From: JAIBBG01 sp040381475
GTDB lineage: Bacteria; Bacteroidota; Bacteroidia; Flavobacteriales_D; Sanyastnellaceae
Direction of reading: 5' to 3'
Assembly (NCBI GenBank): GCA_040381475.1
Contig: JBEIHH010000002.1
Span: forward strand, 73,950 to 137,949
DNA: 64,000 bases
The translations under genes were made by a program, and so were the position numbers. The notes beneath the pieces were generated by a model. The model did no database searches. It saw only the letters and a list, made by a program, of their open reading frames with translations, and was not told where the DNA came from. Of the stretch, positions 26,252 to 35,698 are shown in pieces; the first letter of the stretch is position 1; every line of letters begins with the position of its first letter.

Positions 26252-26656
26252 ATGCTCAGAAAAATCGAACACATAGGCATTGCAGTTAAAGACATTGAAG
26301 TGTCCAACAAAATTTTTACTGAAGTGCTGGGTATATCACCTTACAAAGAAGAGAGGGTTGAAAGCGAGCACGTGCTTACTTCATTTTTTCAAATAGGTGA
26401 AAGCAAAATCGAGCTGTTGCAGGCAACGCATCCTGACAGTGCAATTGCCAAATTTCTGGAGAAAAACAAAGAAGGAATACACCACATAGCCTTCGATGTG
26501 GCCGACATATATGCCGAGATAGAGCGTCTGGAAGATCTGGGATATCAAATGATACATCAATCTCCAAAAGAGGGAGCCGACGGCAAACTCATTGCTTTCA
26601 TGCATCCAAAAGGAACCAACTCCGTACTGGTAGAATTGTGCATGGACAAACCCTGA
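26252..26656 (+). CDS. mce: Methylmalonyl-CoA epimerase
   Basis: 134 residues of the glyoxalase/VOC fold. It interconverts (2R)- and (2S)-methylmalonyl-CoA, linking propionyl-CoA and succinyl-CoA. Metal-ligand positions are visible: EHIGIAVKD at the start (His 7), the HHIAFDV segment (about 79) and the final VLVELCM glutamate. QSPKEGADGKLIAFMHPKGTNSVLVEL is the family's typical C-terminus. Methylmalonyl-CoA mutase is not adjacent. Convergent with the next gene, only 17 bp apart. Confidence 0.93.
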   Translation: MLRKIEHIGIAVKDIEVSNKIFTEVLGISPYKEERVESEHVLTSFFQIGESKIELLQATHPDSAIAKFLEKNKEGIHHIAFDVADIYAEIERLEDLGYQMIHQSPKEGADGKLIAFMHPKGTNSVLVELCMDKP

Positions 26657-26673
26657 AGAACAAGCTTTCTGCC

Positions 26674-27564
26674 TTACTTCTTGCGACGCTTCCTGTCCAT
26701 TTTTTTCTCCTGAGGACCCCAGAGATCATTGCCGTCGTGATTGCTCTTCTTATCTAAGTCGGGTATCGATTTGCCGGGCTGACCCTCACATTTTCTGCTC
26801 TGGGTCTTACTCAGCCACTGGATCTTCAGGGTGATGATGAAGGGCCTTTGTCTTCCTGTAAAATATTGAAGTGTAGATTTTCCATCCTCCCATGGAAACA
26901 CGTTCAGGATTGGTGTTTCGATGGAAGGAATAATGTATATGCCGGGTTCAGGCTTCCAGCCAAAACCTAACTTGTAATGAAACTGAGCCAGAAATACTGA
27001 AGGGAATCCCCATTCTGCACCATATGGAGCGCTACCAATGTGACGGGTAATCAACCTGACATCTGCATTTACACCCAGAGAATTCTGAATCCAGTGCTTG
27101 CTGGTGAGCTGCAAAAAATTACTGGCATTGAAGAAACCACCGACGTAACTGTCCGAAAACCTTGAATTGCTGATCACCGGCGCAAAACCGCCGTTTGTGG
27201 CAGCTATGCCTGTAAAGTCCTCGCGACCGCGGAACATTTTGAAGTGCACGCCATAATCAATGTGATGCAGCAGGATCCGGTCAGTTAGAAACATGTGGCG
27301 ACCAAATTCCAGATAAGCGCCAATCTTTCCAGCCCTTGAAAAATCGCCACTGTAAATTGTATCCGAAGCTTCTGCATTATCAGAGTAGCCAGTCAATGAT
27401 TCTTTCCTATTAAACGGAAGCATATAAGTTATTCCCGGGGAAATCAACCATCCCGTATTCTTATAGGCCGTTCCAGGTATATAAACAGGCTGCAGGTGCC
27501 TATTGTACTGCGCCTGCACACAAGAAAACACCGCAAGAAATACTATGGTGATAAAATACTTCAT
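26674..27564 (-). CDS. Predicted outer-membrane beta-barrel protein of unknown function
   Basis: 296 residues. A signal peptide ending SCVQAQ is followed by alternating hydrophobic strands such as GWLISPGITYMLPF, KIGAYLEFGRHMF, YGVHFKMFRG, AQFHYKLGFGWKP and RPFIITLKIQWLS, consistent with a small barrel. The last 35 residues are very polar and basic (ending KKMDRKRRKK), unusual for a barrel and probably periplasmic. No family recognised. It is transcribed alone, toward mce, and does not overlap kmo. Confidence 0.7.
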   Translation of the reverse strand: MKYFITIVFLAVFSCVQAQYNRHLQPVYIPGTAYKNTGWLISPGITYMLPFNRKESLTGYSDNAEASDTIYSGDFSRAGKIGAYLEFGRHMFLTDRILLHHIDYGVHFKMFRGREDFTGIAATNGGFAPVISNSRFSDSYVGGFFNASNFLQLTSKHWIQNSLGVNADVRLITRHIGSAPYGAEWGFPSVFLAQFHYKLGFGWKPEPGIYIIPSIETPILNVFPWEDGKSTLQYFTGRQRPFIITLKIQWLSKTQSRKCEGQPGKSIPDLDKKSNHDGNDLWGPQEKKMDRKRRKK

Positions 27565-27631
27565 GTGAGTAAATTAAAACAAAATTCCAACGCAGAATTC
27601 ACAGAAATATTGAATTAACAAACGGAGAATG

Positions 27632-28974
27632 TCAAATCAACAAACCAAGAATTTTGTTCTCGACCTCGTCCGAATCCCATTTGGCCTCTATTTCGGGGTC
27701 CGACATGATCTGATCCATGATCTTCTGCTGTCGGTCGCCATTGGCAAGGGCTTCATGGTAAGGAGTATGAGAAAAAGTTACCTGAGAATAAAGCGGAATC
27801 CACTTATCCGGGTGTTTATCAGAAAAGCGTGATTCAATTTTCTTCTGAAGCAGAAACTCTTTGTCCGCTGTCTTATCGCGCATTTCAATGTAATTGCGCA
27901 GTGCAAGTTCAAGAATTGCATCACCGGCTGGTCTGCGTTCTTTGGTGTATTCCGGAAACACCTTGGAGAAATCATCGCCCCAGTCATCCAGCAATCTGTT
28001 GAGCACAGTGCAATCTTCAAAGCCACAATTCATACCTTGACCATAGAACGGAACAATTGCATGCGCTGCATCACCCATAAGACAAAGTTTGTCTTCATAA
28101 TGCCACGGATAACATTTCATCATCACTAAGCTCGCATCCGGATTGGCAAAAAAATCGTCCGTGAGCTCGGGCATCATTGAAACCGCATCAGGAAATGCAC
28201 ATCAAAAAATGCTCTCACTGCGTCCGGTGTTTTGAGATTCTCAAGCGAATTTTTGCCTTCAAAAGCAATAAAAAGTGTGCACGTGAAACTTCCATCGAGG
28301 TTTGGCAGTGCAATCATCATGAATTCGCCGCGAGGCCAGATGTGAAGACAATCCTTGCGCAACTGATGTGTTCCATCAGGGTTCGCCGGTATCTCAAGTT
28401 CCTTGTATCCATGGTCCAGATAGGCCTGCGAAAAGTCATTGCGATCAATCTTGGACATTCTGGTACGTACGGCGCTGAAAGCTCCGTCTGTGCCAAAAAC
28501 ATGATCAAATTCAGCAACCACTTCACGCTTATTCACTTCGTCGTAGAAAGTAATCGCGTTGTTCTGAATATTCACATCCAGACAGCGATGAGAAAAATTG
28601 AACGACACATTTTCAAAATCATCAGCACATTGAAGCAAAGTCTGGTTGAGTAATCCGCGGGATACACTATAAATAGCCTGACCCTCTTTTCCATATTGCT
28701 GATAAGTAAGTTTGCCATCTACAGCATGCATGAGTCTACCTGTCATAGGCAGGGCCACTTTGCGAATGGCATCGCCCAGTCCGGCACCTTCAAGTCCACG
28801 CCAGCCCCTGTCGCTAAGAGCCAGATTGATACTTTTGCCCTGAACAACTTTCATTTTCCGGATATCAGGTCTTCGGTCGAACACTTGCACCTGATAGCCA
28901 CGGCGTGCCATATAAACTGCCCAAAGGCTTCCAACCAATCCGGCACCTACTACAGCAATTTTTTTATTCTTCAT
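27632..28974 (-). pseudogene. kmo: Kynurenine 3-monooxygenase interrupted by a one-base frameshift
   Basis: Two overlapping frames together make one enzyme. The upstream part (28974 to stop 28174, 266 codons) has the FAD fold VVGAGLVGSLWAVYMARRG, and the downstream part (28177-27632) has the second FAD motif CLMGDAAHAIVPFYGQGMNCGFEDC. KMO proteins read FFxxxFPDAV at the junction. Here the first frame reads FFDVHF and then goes astray, while the other frame supplies PDAVSMMPEL. Re-reading base 28192 (CC in place of CCC on the minus strand) restores a 447-residue protein, the normal length. The enzyme hydroxylates kynurenine in the tryptophan-to-quinolinate route. Genomic mutation or sequencing error is likely; no classical slippery heptamer is visible. 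The two frames overlap as ATGA. Confidence 0.88.
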
Positions 28975-28991
28975 CTGACAATTCTAAGTTA

Positions 28992-30137
28992 TTATATGCG
29001 ATCGAGGGCCTGAGCAAGATCAGCAATTAAATCCTCACCATCTTCAACACCAACGCTCAGGCGTAACAATGAATCCACAAGTCCGGTTTTGATTCTTTCT
29101 TCGCGCGGTATTGATGCATGAGTCATGGAAGCAGGATGACCCACCAAGGACTCGACACCACCAAGCGATTCTGCCAGAGAAAAAACACCCAATGCCTGTG
29201 CAAGTTTGCTTGCCTCTTCAAAAGAATCACTTTTCAACGTAAATGAAATCATTCCGCCAAAATCGCGCATTTGAGATTTCGCCACATCATGGTTGGGGTG
29301 ATCGGTAAATCCCGGCCAATAGACCTTTCCGACTTTAGGGTGCTTTCTTAAATATTCAGCGACAAGCTTTCCATTCTCACAATGAGCACGCATGCGGAGG
29401 TGAAGCGTTTTCAGACCGCGCAGCACAAGGAACGAATCCTGAGGCCCCGGTACTGGTCCACAAGAGTTGGTTATGAATGCCAACTGTTCAAAATACTCCT
29501 TGTTGTTGGTCATGAGAGCACCCATTACTACATCGCTGTGACCGCCGAGGTATTTGGTGGCACTGTGCATCACTATATCAATGCCGAGGTCCAGAGGATT
29601 TTGCAAATACGGCGAGGCAAATGTGTTATCAACGACAGAAATCAGCTTGTACTTTTTAGCAAGATTGGCGTAAGCCACGACATCAATAATTTTCATCATC
29701 GGATTGGTCGGAGTTTCAATCCAAATCATTTTCGTGTTGGAATTGATGAGCGATTCAACCGCAGCGAAATCATGCATATCCACGAAATGGAATTTGATTC
29801 CAAACTTGGCAAATACCTTCGTAAACATGCGGTATGTTCCACCATATAAATCATCCGTAGCTATCAATTCGTCGCCTGGTGCGAGCAGTTTAATAATGGT
29901 GTCTATAGCTCCCATGCCACTGCTGAAACAAAGCGCATGATCCGCATTTTCAAGAGAGGCCAAACACTTCTCGAGCGCAACCCGGGTAGGATTCTTGCCT
30001 CGGGCATAAGCATAGCCTTTGTGCACTGAGGGAGCATCCTGGACATAGGTGGAGGTTTGATATATCGGCGTCATGATGGCACCGGTAGTAGGATCCGGCT
30101 CCTGACCGGCATGAATCGCTTTTGTTCCGAACTTCAT
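28992..30137 (-). CDS. Trans-sulfuration PLP enzyme (cystathionine gamma-synthase/lyase family)
   Basis: 381 residues, full length for the Cys/Met metabolism PLP family. Visible are YARGKNPTRVALEKCLASLE, the CFSSGMGAI cofactor loop, IWIETPTNPMMKIID, the PLP lysine in MHSATKYLGGHSDVV (about residue 197) and SLGGVESLVGHPASMTHAS plus RLSVGVEDGEDL at the C-terminus. The substrate choice (O-acyl-homoserine plus cysteine, or cystathionine cleavage) cannot be read from the sequence with confidence. It lies 17 bp upstream of the frameshifted kmo on the same strand. Confidence 0.93.
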   Translation of the reverse strand: MKFGTKAIHAGQEPDPTTGAIMTPIYQTSTYVQDAPSVHKGYAYARGKNPTRVALEKCLASLENADHALCFSSGMGAIDTIIKLLAPGDELIATDDLYGGTYRMFTKVFAKFGIKFHFVDMHDFAAVESLINSNTKMIWIETPTNPMMKIIDVVAYANLAKKYKLISVVDNTFASPYLQNPLDLGIDIVMHSATKYLGGHSDVVMGALMTNNKEYFEQLAFITNSCGPVPGPQDSFLVLRGLKTLHLRMRAHCENGKLVAEYLRKHPKVGKVYWPGFTDHPNHDVAKSQMRDFGGMISFTLKSDSFEEASKLAQALGVFSLAESLGGVESLVGHPASMTHASIPREERIKTGLVDSLLRLSVGVEDGEDLIADLAQALDRI

Positions 30138-30238
30138 TTACAATTTTTTTGGTGCCGCAAGGTAACAAGGACATGCATCAACCGCGGGAAAAAGCGATAC
30201 TAAATGGGTTCTATTGTACCATAAAAGTCGGGAGCCAA

Positions 30239-30802
30239 TCAGCGCAGTCGATCGGGATTATCACTGAGAAAAGACTTCCAGCCGGTATAGCTCTTTTTGT
30301 CGCCTTTGACGGTCTGTCCCTGATAAAAATGACATACAGCGGCGGCAAGACCATCGGTCGCGTCCAGCTTGTCAGGCATATCCTGGTCAGGTATATTCAG
30401 AACCCGCTGAATCATGGCAGCCACCTGTTCTTTGGACGCATTTCCATTACCCGTAATACTTTGCTTGATTTTTCTCGGAGCATATTCTACAACGGGGATT
30501 TTTCTGCTCAGTGCAGCAGCAATAGCAACACCCTGAGCCCTACCCAGCTTCAACATTGACTGAACATTTTTACCGAAAAAGGGAGCCTCAATCGCCAGTT
30601 CATCAGGGTAAAAACCGTCGATAAGTTCGATGCATCGTTCGAATATCTTCTGCAATTTCAAGTGATGATCATCGTATTTATCCAGTTTCAGAACGCCCAA
30701 TGCTACGAGGTGCATCTTCTTTCCTTCAACCTTGATAATGCCATACCCCAAAATGGTAGTTCCGGGGTCGATTCCTAAAATGATGCGTTCCTTTGCTGTC
30801 AA
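30239..30802 (-). CDS. ruvC: Holliday junction resolvase RuvC
   Basis: 187 residues from a TTG at 30802; an upstream ATG at 30859 would add 19 residues but would overlap the start of the divergent glycosyltransferase gene at 30828. RuvC cuts Holliday junctions with RuvAB. Catalytic acids are in place: ILGIDPGT at the N-terminus, LAIEAPF near 70, and DKLDATDGLAAAVCH near 150. APRKIKQSITGNGNASKEQV is the conserved middle stretch. The C-terminal tail beyond residue 165 is polar and variable. Confidence 0.93.
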   Translation of the reverse strand: MTAKERIILGIDPGTTILGYGIIKVEGKKMHLVALGVLKLDKYDDHHLKLQKIFERCIELIDGFYPDELAIEAPFFGKNVQSMLKLGRAQGVAIAAALSRKIPVVEYAPRKIKQSITGNGNASKEQVAAMIQRVLNIPDQDMPDKLDATDGLAAAVCHFYQGQTVKGDKKSYTGWKSFLSDNPDRLR

Positions 30803-30827
30803 TTCTTTTCTTTGAGGCAGTAAAACT

Positions 30828-31943
30828 ATGGAGTTCGCAGCAATATCAGCCTTGATCATTATTCTCTTTTATTTACTGCTCATGCTGCGGTTGTATAATG
30901 GCTGGCGCAAATTGATTTCTGTAGCAGCAAGACCCACTCCTTTAACTCCGATTAGCATTGTTATCACATTCAGGGATGAAGCCGAAAAACTTCCTGCACT
31001 GGTAAACTCCTTGATTCCTCAGTTAAATCTATCTGCCCACTCGGAAATAATCCTCGTTGATGATCACAGCACAGATGATTGTATCCGGCAACTGAAGGAT
31101 TTAACTGCTGATCAGGACCGAATTCACATCCTTCAACCAGCAGATCTTCACGGTAAAAAGGCCTGTCAGTACTTAGGAATTTCATCGGCAAAAAACAACT
31201 GGATTGTCACCCTCGATGCGGATGTCAGCATCGACCAGAATTGGTTGATGAGGCTAAGTTATCACGCCGCCAATTCCCAGGCCTCCGTGCTGATTCTCCC
31301 TTTGATGATTAGTGACGGAAAAAATTTGTTTGGAGGTTTGCAATCACTAGAATTTTTCTCACTCATTTTTACTACAGCAGCGAGTGCGTCGAATAAAAAC
31401 GCACTGCTGTGCAACGGAGCCCATCTTGCATTCAGAAAACGGCTGTATGAAGCCTTTCAACATAGCAGAGCAGACGAACAGACAAGCAGCGGAGATGATG
31501 TTTTTTTGCTTGACTATGCAAAAAAACATGAGCGTGTTGAATGGTTGCACGACAAATCAATACTAGCGATTACCTCAGCGGAAACAAGCTTTTTATCATT
31601 CATCTCCCAGCGTGTGCGATGGGCCTCCAAATCGCACAAGGTCGGCGACAAGAGATTGTTTTATACCGGACTCACAGTATTTCTCGCGAATGTTTCGATG
31701 ATGATTTCGATGCTAATTCTTGTCAATGAAAGCAAGGGAAACATTATTCCAGTCACCGCCATTCTGGTCAAAACTTCAATCGATCTGGTTGTTATTTATT
31801 CGGTTGCCCGATGGCTGTGTAAAACTCGGCTCATGAGATTTTTTCCACTTCTTGTTTTGATCTATCCGCTTTACGCAATTTTGATTCCGATTATAGGTCT
31901 CTTCTGGAAACCGAACTGGAAAGGACGCCGAATTAAAGTCTAA
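30828..31943 (+). CDS. Family 2 glycosyltransferase, membrane-bound
   Basis: 371 residues. One N-terminal membrane helix (about 6-22) is followed by a GT-A domain with ISIVITFRDEAEKL, EIILVDDHSTDD, the DxD site in VTLDADVSID and the acceptor-site QRVRW (QxxRW-type) near residue 265. Three C-terminal membrane segments follow. This is the layout of processive or lipid-linked glycosyltransferases. It begins a plus-strand run with the permease, fcl and the Wzi-like gene, fitting surface-polysaccharide synthesis. Donor and product unknown. Confidence 0.88.
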   Translation: MEFAAISALIIILFYLLLMLRLYNGWRKLISVAARPTPLTPISIVITFRDEAEKLPALVNSLIPQLNLSAHSEIILVDDHSTDDCIRQLKDLTADQDRIHILQPADLHGKKACQYLGISSAKNNWIVTLDADVSIDQNWLMRLSYHAANSQASVLILPLMISDGKNLFGGLQSLEFFSLIFTTAASASNKNALLCNGAHLAFRKRLYEAFQHSRADEQTSSGDDVFLLDYAKKHERVEWLHDKSILAITSAETSFLSFISQRVRWASKSHKVGDKRLFYTGLTVFLANVSMMISMLILVNESKGNIIPVTAILVKTSIDLVVIYSVARWLCKTRLMRFFPLLVLIYPLYAILIPIIGLFWKPNWKGRRIKV

Positions 31944-31944
31944 G

Positions 31945-33072
31945 TTGGAAAACACGGTCAAAAACAAACAAAACGATTCACCGGCAAAAATTGCCTGGAA
32001 AAGATTTCGTCGGAATCCACTTGCGATGAGTGGCCTGATGTTCATTTTACTGTTGATGACGATAACACTTATTGGTCCTTTTATCCGGCCTGATGATACC
32101 GTCAATGCCAACGATCAGAATCTTTTCCTGAGCCGAAAAAAACCGGGCTATTCGGCTCAATTCGTATATGTGAAGAAGGAAAATGCTCCTCTCATTTCTT
32201 CGTATAGAAAATGGTTTGATGGCGGAGCACCACATGAATACACTGCTTATCCTGTTCGTTCAGTCACAGTTGAAGCCAACGGATATCACATTGAACCCAT
32301 CCGGGAGGAAGATCATACCGTATTCAACAGATTATACACAGCAGAAGAATTGGTGCAATCAGGCAATGGGAACCACGCAAAAGACATCATTCACGAAAAA
32401 ACTTATCTGCTGGGAACCGACAAATACGGTCGCGACTTGCTGTCGCGGCTGATGGCAGGAGCAGTTATATCATTGTCAGTAGGTGCTATTGCCGTTATCA
32501 TCTCATTGCTTGTGGGCCTCACTCTGGGATTGATTGCGGGTTATTACCGCGGAATAACAGACAAAATTATCATGTGGTTTACCAATGTAATCTGGGCCAT
32601 TCCTACTTTGATTTTGGTGATGGCCATTACGTTTGCTTTCGGCACCGGATTCTGGATCATCTTTCTTGCTGTAGGACTAACCATGTGGGTAGAAGTAGCC
32701 AGGATAACGCGCGGACAGGTATTGAGTGTTCGTGAAAAAGAATACATCGAAGCCGCAAGGGCTCTGGGTTTTTCTGAAGTGCGCATCATATTCAGACATA
32801 TCCTTCCCAATATTCTTTCTCCGGTCATAGTGATTTCTGCAGCCAATTTTGCTTCAGCGATTCTCATTGAAGCCGGTCTTAGTTTTCTCGGTCTCGGAGC
32901 TCAGATACCTACACCGAGCTGGGGCAATATCATACGGGAACATTACGCCTATATCACAACAGATCTGGCCTATCTTGCCATTGTTCCGGGCCTTCTTATC
33001 ATGATGCTGGTGCTGGCTTTCATGATGGTTGGCAACGGATTGCGCGATGCCCTCGATGTGCGGGATTCATAG
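31945..33072 (+). CDS. OppC/DppC-type ABC transporter permease
   Basis: 375 residues from TTG 31945, one base after the glycosyltransferase stop. It has an OppC N-terminal segment (WKRFRRNPLAMSGLMFILLLM), then an unusually long extracytoplasmic stretch (about residues 50-155) before the BPD permease domain. That domain has the EAARALGFSEVRIIFRHILPN coupling motif (EAA loop) and GLSFLGLGAQIPTPSWG. Such permeases pair with an OppB-type permease and OppD/F ATPases, none of which is adjacent. Peptide or nickel uptake is the family norm; placement inside a polysaccharide group may be accidental. Confidence 0.9.
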   Translation: MENTVKNKQNDSPAKIAWKRFRRNPLAMSGLMFILLLMTITLIGPFIRPDDTVNANDQNLFLSRKKPGYSAQFVYVKKENAPLISSYRKWFDGGAPHEYTAYPVRSVTVEANGYHIEPIREEDHTVFNRLYTAEELVQSGNGNHAKDIIHEKTYLLGTDKYGRDLLSRLMAGAVISLSVGAIAVIISLLVGLTLGLIAGYYRGITDKIIMWFTNVIWAIPTLILVMAITFAFGTGFWIIFLAVGLTMWVEVARITRGQVLSVREKEYIEAARALGFSEVRIIFRHILPNILSPVIVISAANFASAILIEAGLSFLGLGAQIPTPSWGNIIREHYAYITTDLAYLAIVPGLLIMMLVLAFMMVGNGLRDALDVRDS

Positions 33073-33085
33073 TACTTTTACCCGC

Positions 33086-34033
33086 ATGGAAAAACACGCC
33101 AGGATTTTCGTAGCCGGACACCGGGGTATGGTAGGCAGCGGCATTGTACGCAAACTTGTGGCAGAAGGTCATGACCATCTCCTCTTGCGCACCTCCGCTG
33201 AAATGGACCTAAGAAATCAATCTGCTGTTGAGCACTTCTTCAGTCATGAAAAACCTGAATACGTTTTCCTTTCTGCTGCCAAAGTCGGAGGTATTCATGC
33301 TAACAATGTTTATCGGGCTGAATTCCTGTATGACAATCTGATGATTCAGAACAATGTCATTCACGCCGCATACAAATCAGGGGTGAAGAAATTGCTTTTT
33401 TTAGGATCATCGTGCATTTATCCAAAACTTGCCGCTCAGCCTCTTCGCGAAGAAAGTCTGCTTACGGGCTTGCTTGAACCGACCAATGAGCCCTATGCCA
33501 TTGCAAAAATTTCCGGAATAAAAATGTGTGAAGCATACCGTGATCAATACGGATGCAACTTCATTTCGGCAATGCCAACCAATTTGTACGGACCAAACGA
33601 TAATTACGACCTGAATAATTCTCACGTGCTTCCGGCGATGATTCGAAAATTCCATGCAGCGAAAGAACAGGGGCTTGATGAAGTAGTTCTTTGGGGCACA
33701 GGTTCGCCCATGAGAGAGTTTTTGCATGTTGATGACCTTGCAAATGCCTGCTATTTTCTGATGAAAAACTATAACGAAAAACTTTTTGTCAATGTCGGCA
33801 CCGGAGAAGATCTTACCATCAAGGCACTTGCAGAAATGGTAAGAAATACAGTTGGTTTTTCAGGAGAAATTATCTGGGATACTTCAAAACCGGATGGAAC
33901 TCCGCGCAAGCTGATGGACGTATCAAGACTCCACAATTTAGGATGGAAACATCAGATAGATCTGCAAAAGGGAATCAATGAAGTGTACAATGAATTCCGC
34001 TCACTGAACATTGAAGAAGTGAGAAGCAAGTGA
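33086..34033 (+). CDS. fcl: GDP-L-fucose synthase
   Basis: 315 residues from ATG 33086. The frame runs upstream to 33029 but that part overlaps the permease gene, and the family starts at this point (ARIFVAGHRGMVGSGIVRKL). This NADPH-dependent SDR enzyme performs the epimerase-reductase step that turns GDP-4-keto-6-deoxymannose into GDP-fucose. Seen are the Rossmann GHRGMVGSG, the active-site FLGSSCIYPK and YAIAKISGIKMCEAY (YxxxK), and MPTNLYGPNDNYD. It implies fucose in a surface glycan. The Wzi-like gene overlaps its stop as GTGA. GDP-mannose dehydratase (gmd), the previous enzyme, is not in the window. Confidence 0.94.
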   Translation: MEKHARIFVAGHRGMVGSGIVRKLVAEGHDHLLLRTSAEMDLRNQSAVEHFFSHEKPEYVFLSAAKVGGIHANNVYRAEFLYDNLMIQNNVIHAAYKSGVKKLLFLGSSCIYPKLAAQPLREESLLTGLLEPTNEPYAIAKISGIKMCEAYRDQYGCNFISAMPTNLYGPNDNYDLNNSHVLPAMIRKFHAAKEQGLDEVVLWGTGSPMREFLHVDDLANACYFLMKNYNEKLFVNVGTGEDLTIKALAEMVRNTVGFSGEIIWDTSKPDGTPRKLMDVSRLHNLGWKHQIDLQKGINEVYNEFRSLNIEEVRSK

Positions 34034-35649
34034 GGTTTTTTTCCACACATAACTTGGAATATGATTACAGCGTTTTAGCCACGTGGCTGAAGAAGTGGCT
34101 TTGCGCGCTTTTCATCCTAATTCCGGCTATCTTTCAAGCACAGCAGAAGTTGATTCCATTGAATCGCTTTTATCAGCGGGAGATCGAAAGAACCACCCAA
34201 AACGATTCGACGCAGGTCATTCATTATGGCTCTCGCCCCCTTCATGAGCAATCTATGAACCTTCAAGGTGTTTACGGATTTGCCCGGGACACAAGAAAAT
34301 ACTACAACAAGGAGGCAACCAAGCTCTACCGTGATCACCTGTTCACTATCACCAAAGATGACTTTTTTCTTGCACTGGATCCCCTTTTTGATTTTACACT
34401 TGGCAAGGACATAGCCGACACAAGTTATTTCAAAACGCAAAAAATGTTCACCAACCAACGCGGAGTGCAAGTGATTGGTGACATCGGAAACAAATTTTCT
34501 TTCCAGACAAGTTTTTATGAAACACAAATTGTTGTACCGGTGTATTTAAAAAACTACTGCGATTCTACAGGTATTTTTCCTGGTTGGGGAAGAACCAAAG
34601 ACTACAACCAACGTGGTTACGACTTTGGTGTTTCAACGGGCTGGATCAGTTATAGCCCTATCAAAGAATTGAATCTGCAGTTCGGTCAAGGGAAAAGTTT
34701 TTATGGCAACGGATACCGTTCCTTGTTGTGGAGTGACGCAGCTTTCAACACTCCCTATATCAAAGCGACTGTCGGCTTATTGGGGAACAAACTTCAATAC
34801 AGCAGCATGTATGCAACATTGCAAACGCTTTACAGATTGCCTTTGGGCGAAGTGCCCGAAGCCTTGTTCATCCGCAAAGGCGCCAGTGTGAATTATCTCA
34901 GTTGGGTGCCTGCTCAGGGAGTTGAAATAGGACTTTTCGAAAGTGTAATATGGGATGGCTATGACAGCACCGGCACGAAAGGTCCCGGATACGGAGCATA
35001 CATTCCGGTCATAGGATTTAACACAGCAGTTTTGGGATTGGACAAAGAGCAGAATGTGATGGCAGGTCTGAATGCCCGTTTTACCATTGGCAGCAGCATT
35101 GCTTTCTATGGCCAGTTTGCAATGGATAGTAAAAAACACAATGCCTATGGCTGGCAAGCGGGCGCAAAATTTTTCGATGCATTTGTTCCACATCTTGATT
35201 TACAGATTGAATGGAATTCGTTGGGTGATTACATGTATGCCAGCAGCAACGTATTGACCAGCTATTCTCATTTCAATCAGCCCATCGGGCATCCAACAGG
35301 CGGTGCAACAGAAGAATTACTGGTGATTGCGAATTACAGGTATAAAAGGTTTTTTACCCAGATCAAAATGAACCAGATCTATCATTCACTGGGACCGGAA
35401 GGCAATTGGTCAAGCAATCCGGAAATTCAAACGACGAATATCGAGCCTTGGCCTCAGAAAAATATTTTCCAGACCGATGTAGAATTCGGATTTTATTTTA
35501 ATCCCAAGACCAATTTTCAGATACTTGCCGGTTACACAAACCGAACAGATACAACAGATTACAATTGGTCAGACGATGTGATGCTGAAAACCTCGTTCTT
35601 CTACCTGTCGCTTAGAACGAATCTCATCAATCGTTATGCAGATTTTTGA
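34030..35649 (+). CDS. Wzi-like capsule-assembly/outer-membrane beta-barrel protein, paralogue B
   Basis: 539 residues starting at the GTG that overlaps the fcl stop. A hydrophobic segment ends IPAIFQAQQ (signal peptide after a longer than usual N-terminal tail of about 20 residues). The body is barrel-like and carries GQGKSFYGNGYRSLLWSD (about 217-234), closely matching the protein at 11557. HFNQPIGHPTGGATEEL echoes the HFNQALAHPLGANFFEW of the other copy. Its linkage to fucose synthesis and glycosyltransferases supports a role in exporting or anchoring a polysaccharide. That is inference from context. Confidence 0.78.
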   Translation: MRFFSTHNLEYDYSVLATWLKKWLCALFILIPAIFQAQQKLIPLNRFYQREIERTTQNDSTQVIHYGSRPLHEQSMNLQGVYGFARDTRKYYNKEATKLYRDHLFTITKDDFFLALDPLFDFTLGKDIADTSYFKTQKMFTNQRGVQVIGDIGNKFSFQTSFYETQIVVPVYLKNYCDSTGIFPGWGRTKDYNQRGYDFGVSTGWISYSPIKELNLQFGQGKSFYGNGYRSLLWSDAAFNTPYIKATVGLLGNKLQYSSMYATLQTLYRLPLGEVPEALFIRKGASVNYLSWVPAQGVEIGLFESVIWDGYDSTGTKGPGYGAYIPVIGFNTAVLGLDKEQNVMAGLNARFTIGSSIAFYGQFAMDSKKHNAYGWQAGAKFFDAFVPHLDLQIEWNSLGDYMYASSNVLTSYSHFNQPIGHPTGGATEELLVIANYRYKRFFTQIKMNQIYHSLGPEGNWSSNPEIQTTNIEPWPQKNIFQTDVEFGFYFNPKTNFQILAGYTNRTDTTDYNWSDDVMLKTSFFYLSLRTNLINRYADF

Positions 35650-35698
35650 ACTACCTTTCGGGCGGAATCGGTTCAATAATTTTCAACCTTAACGCAAC

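Noticed and set aside
28170..28200. Programmed -1 frameshifting as the explanation for split kmo
   Set aside because: The junction (CATTTCCTGATG) lacks an XXXYYYZ slippery heptamer and I see no strong downstream stem; a deletion or read error is simpler.
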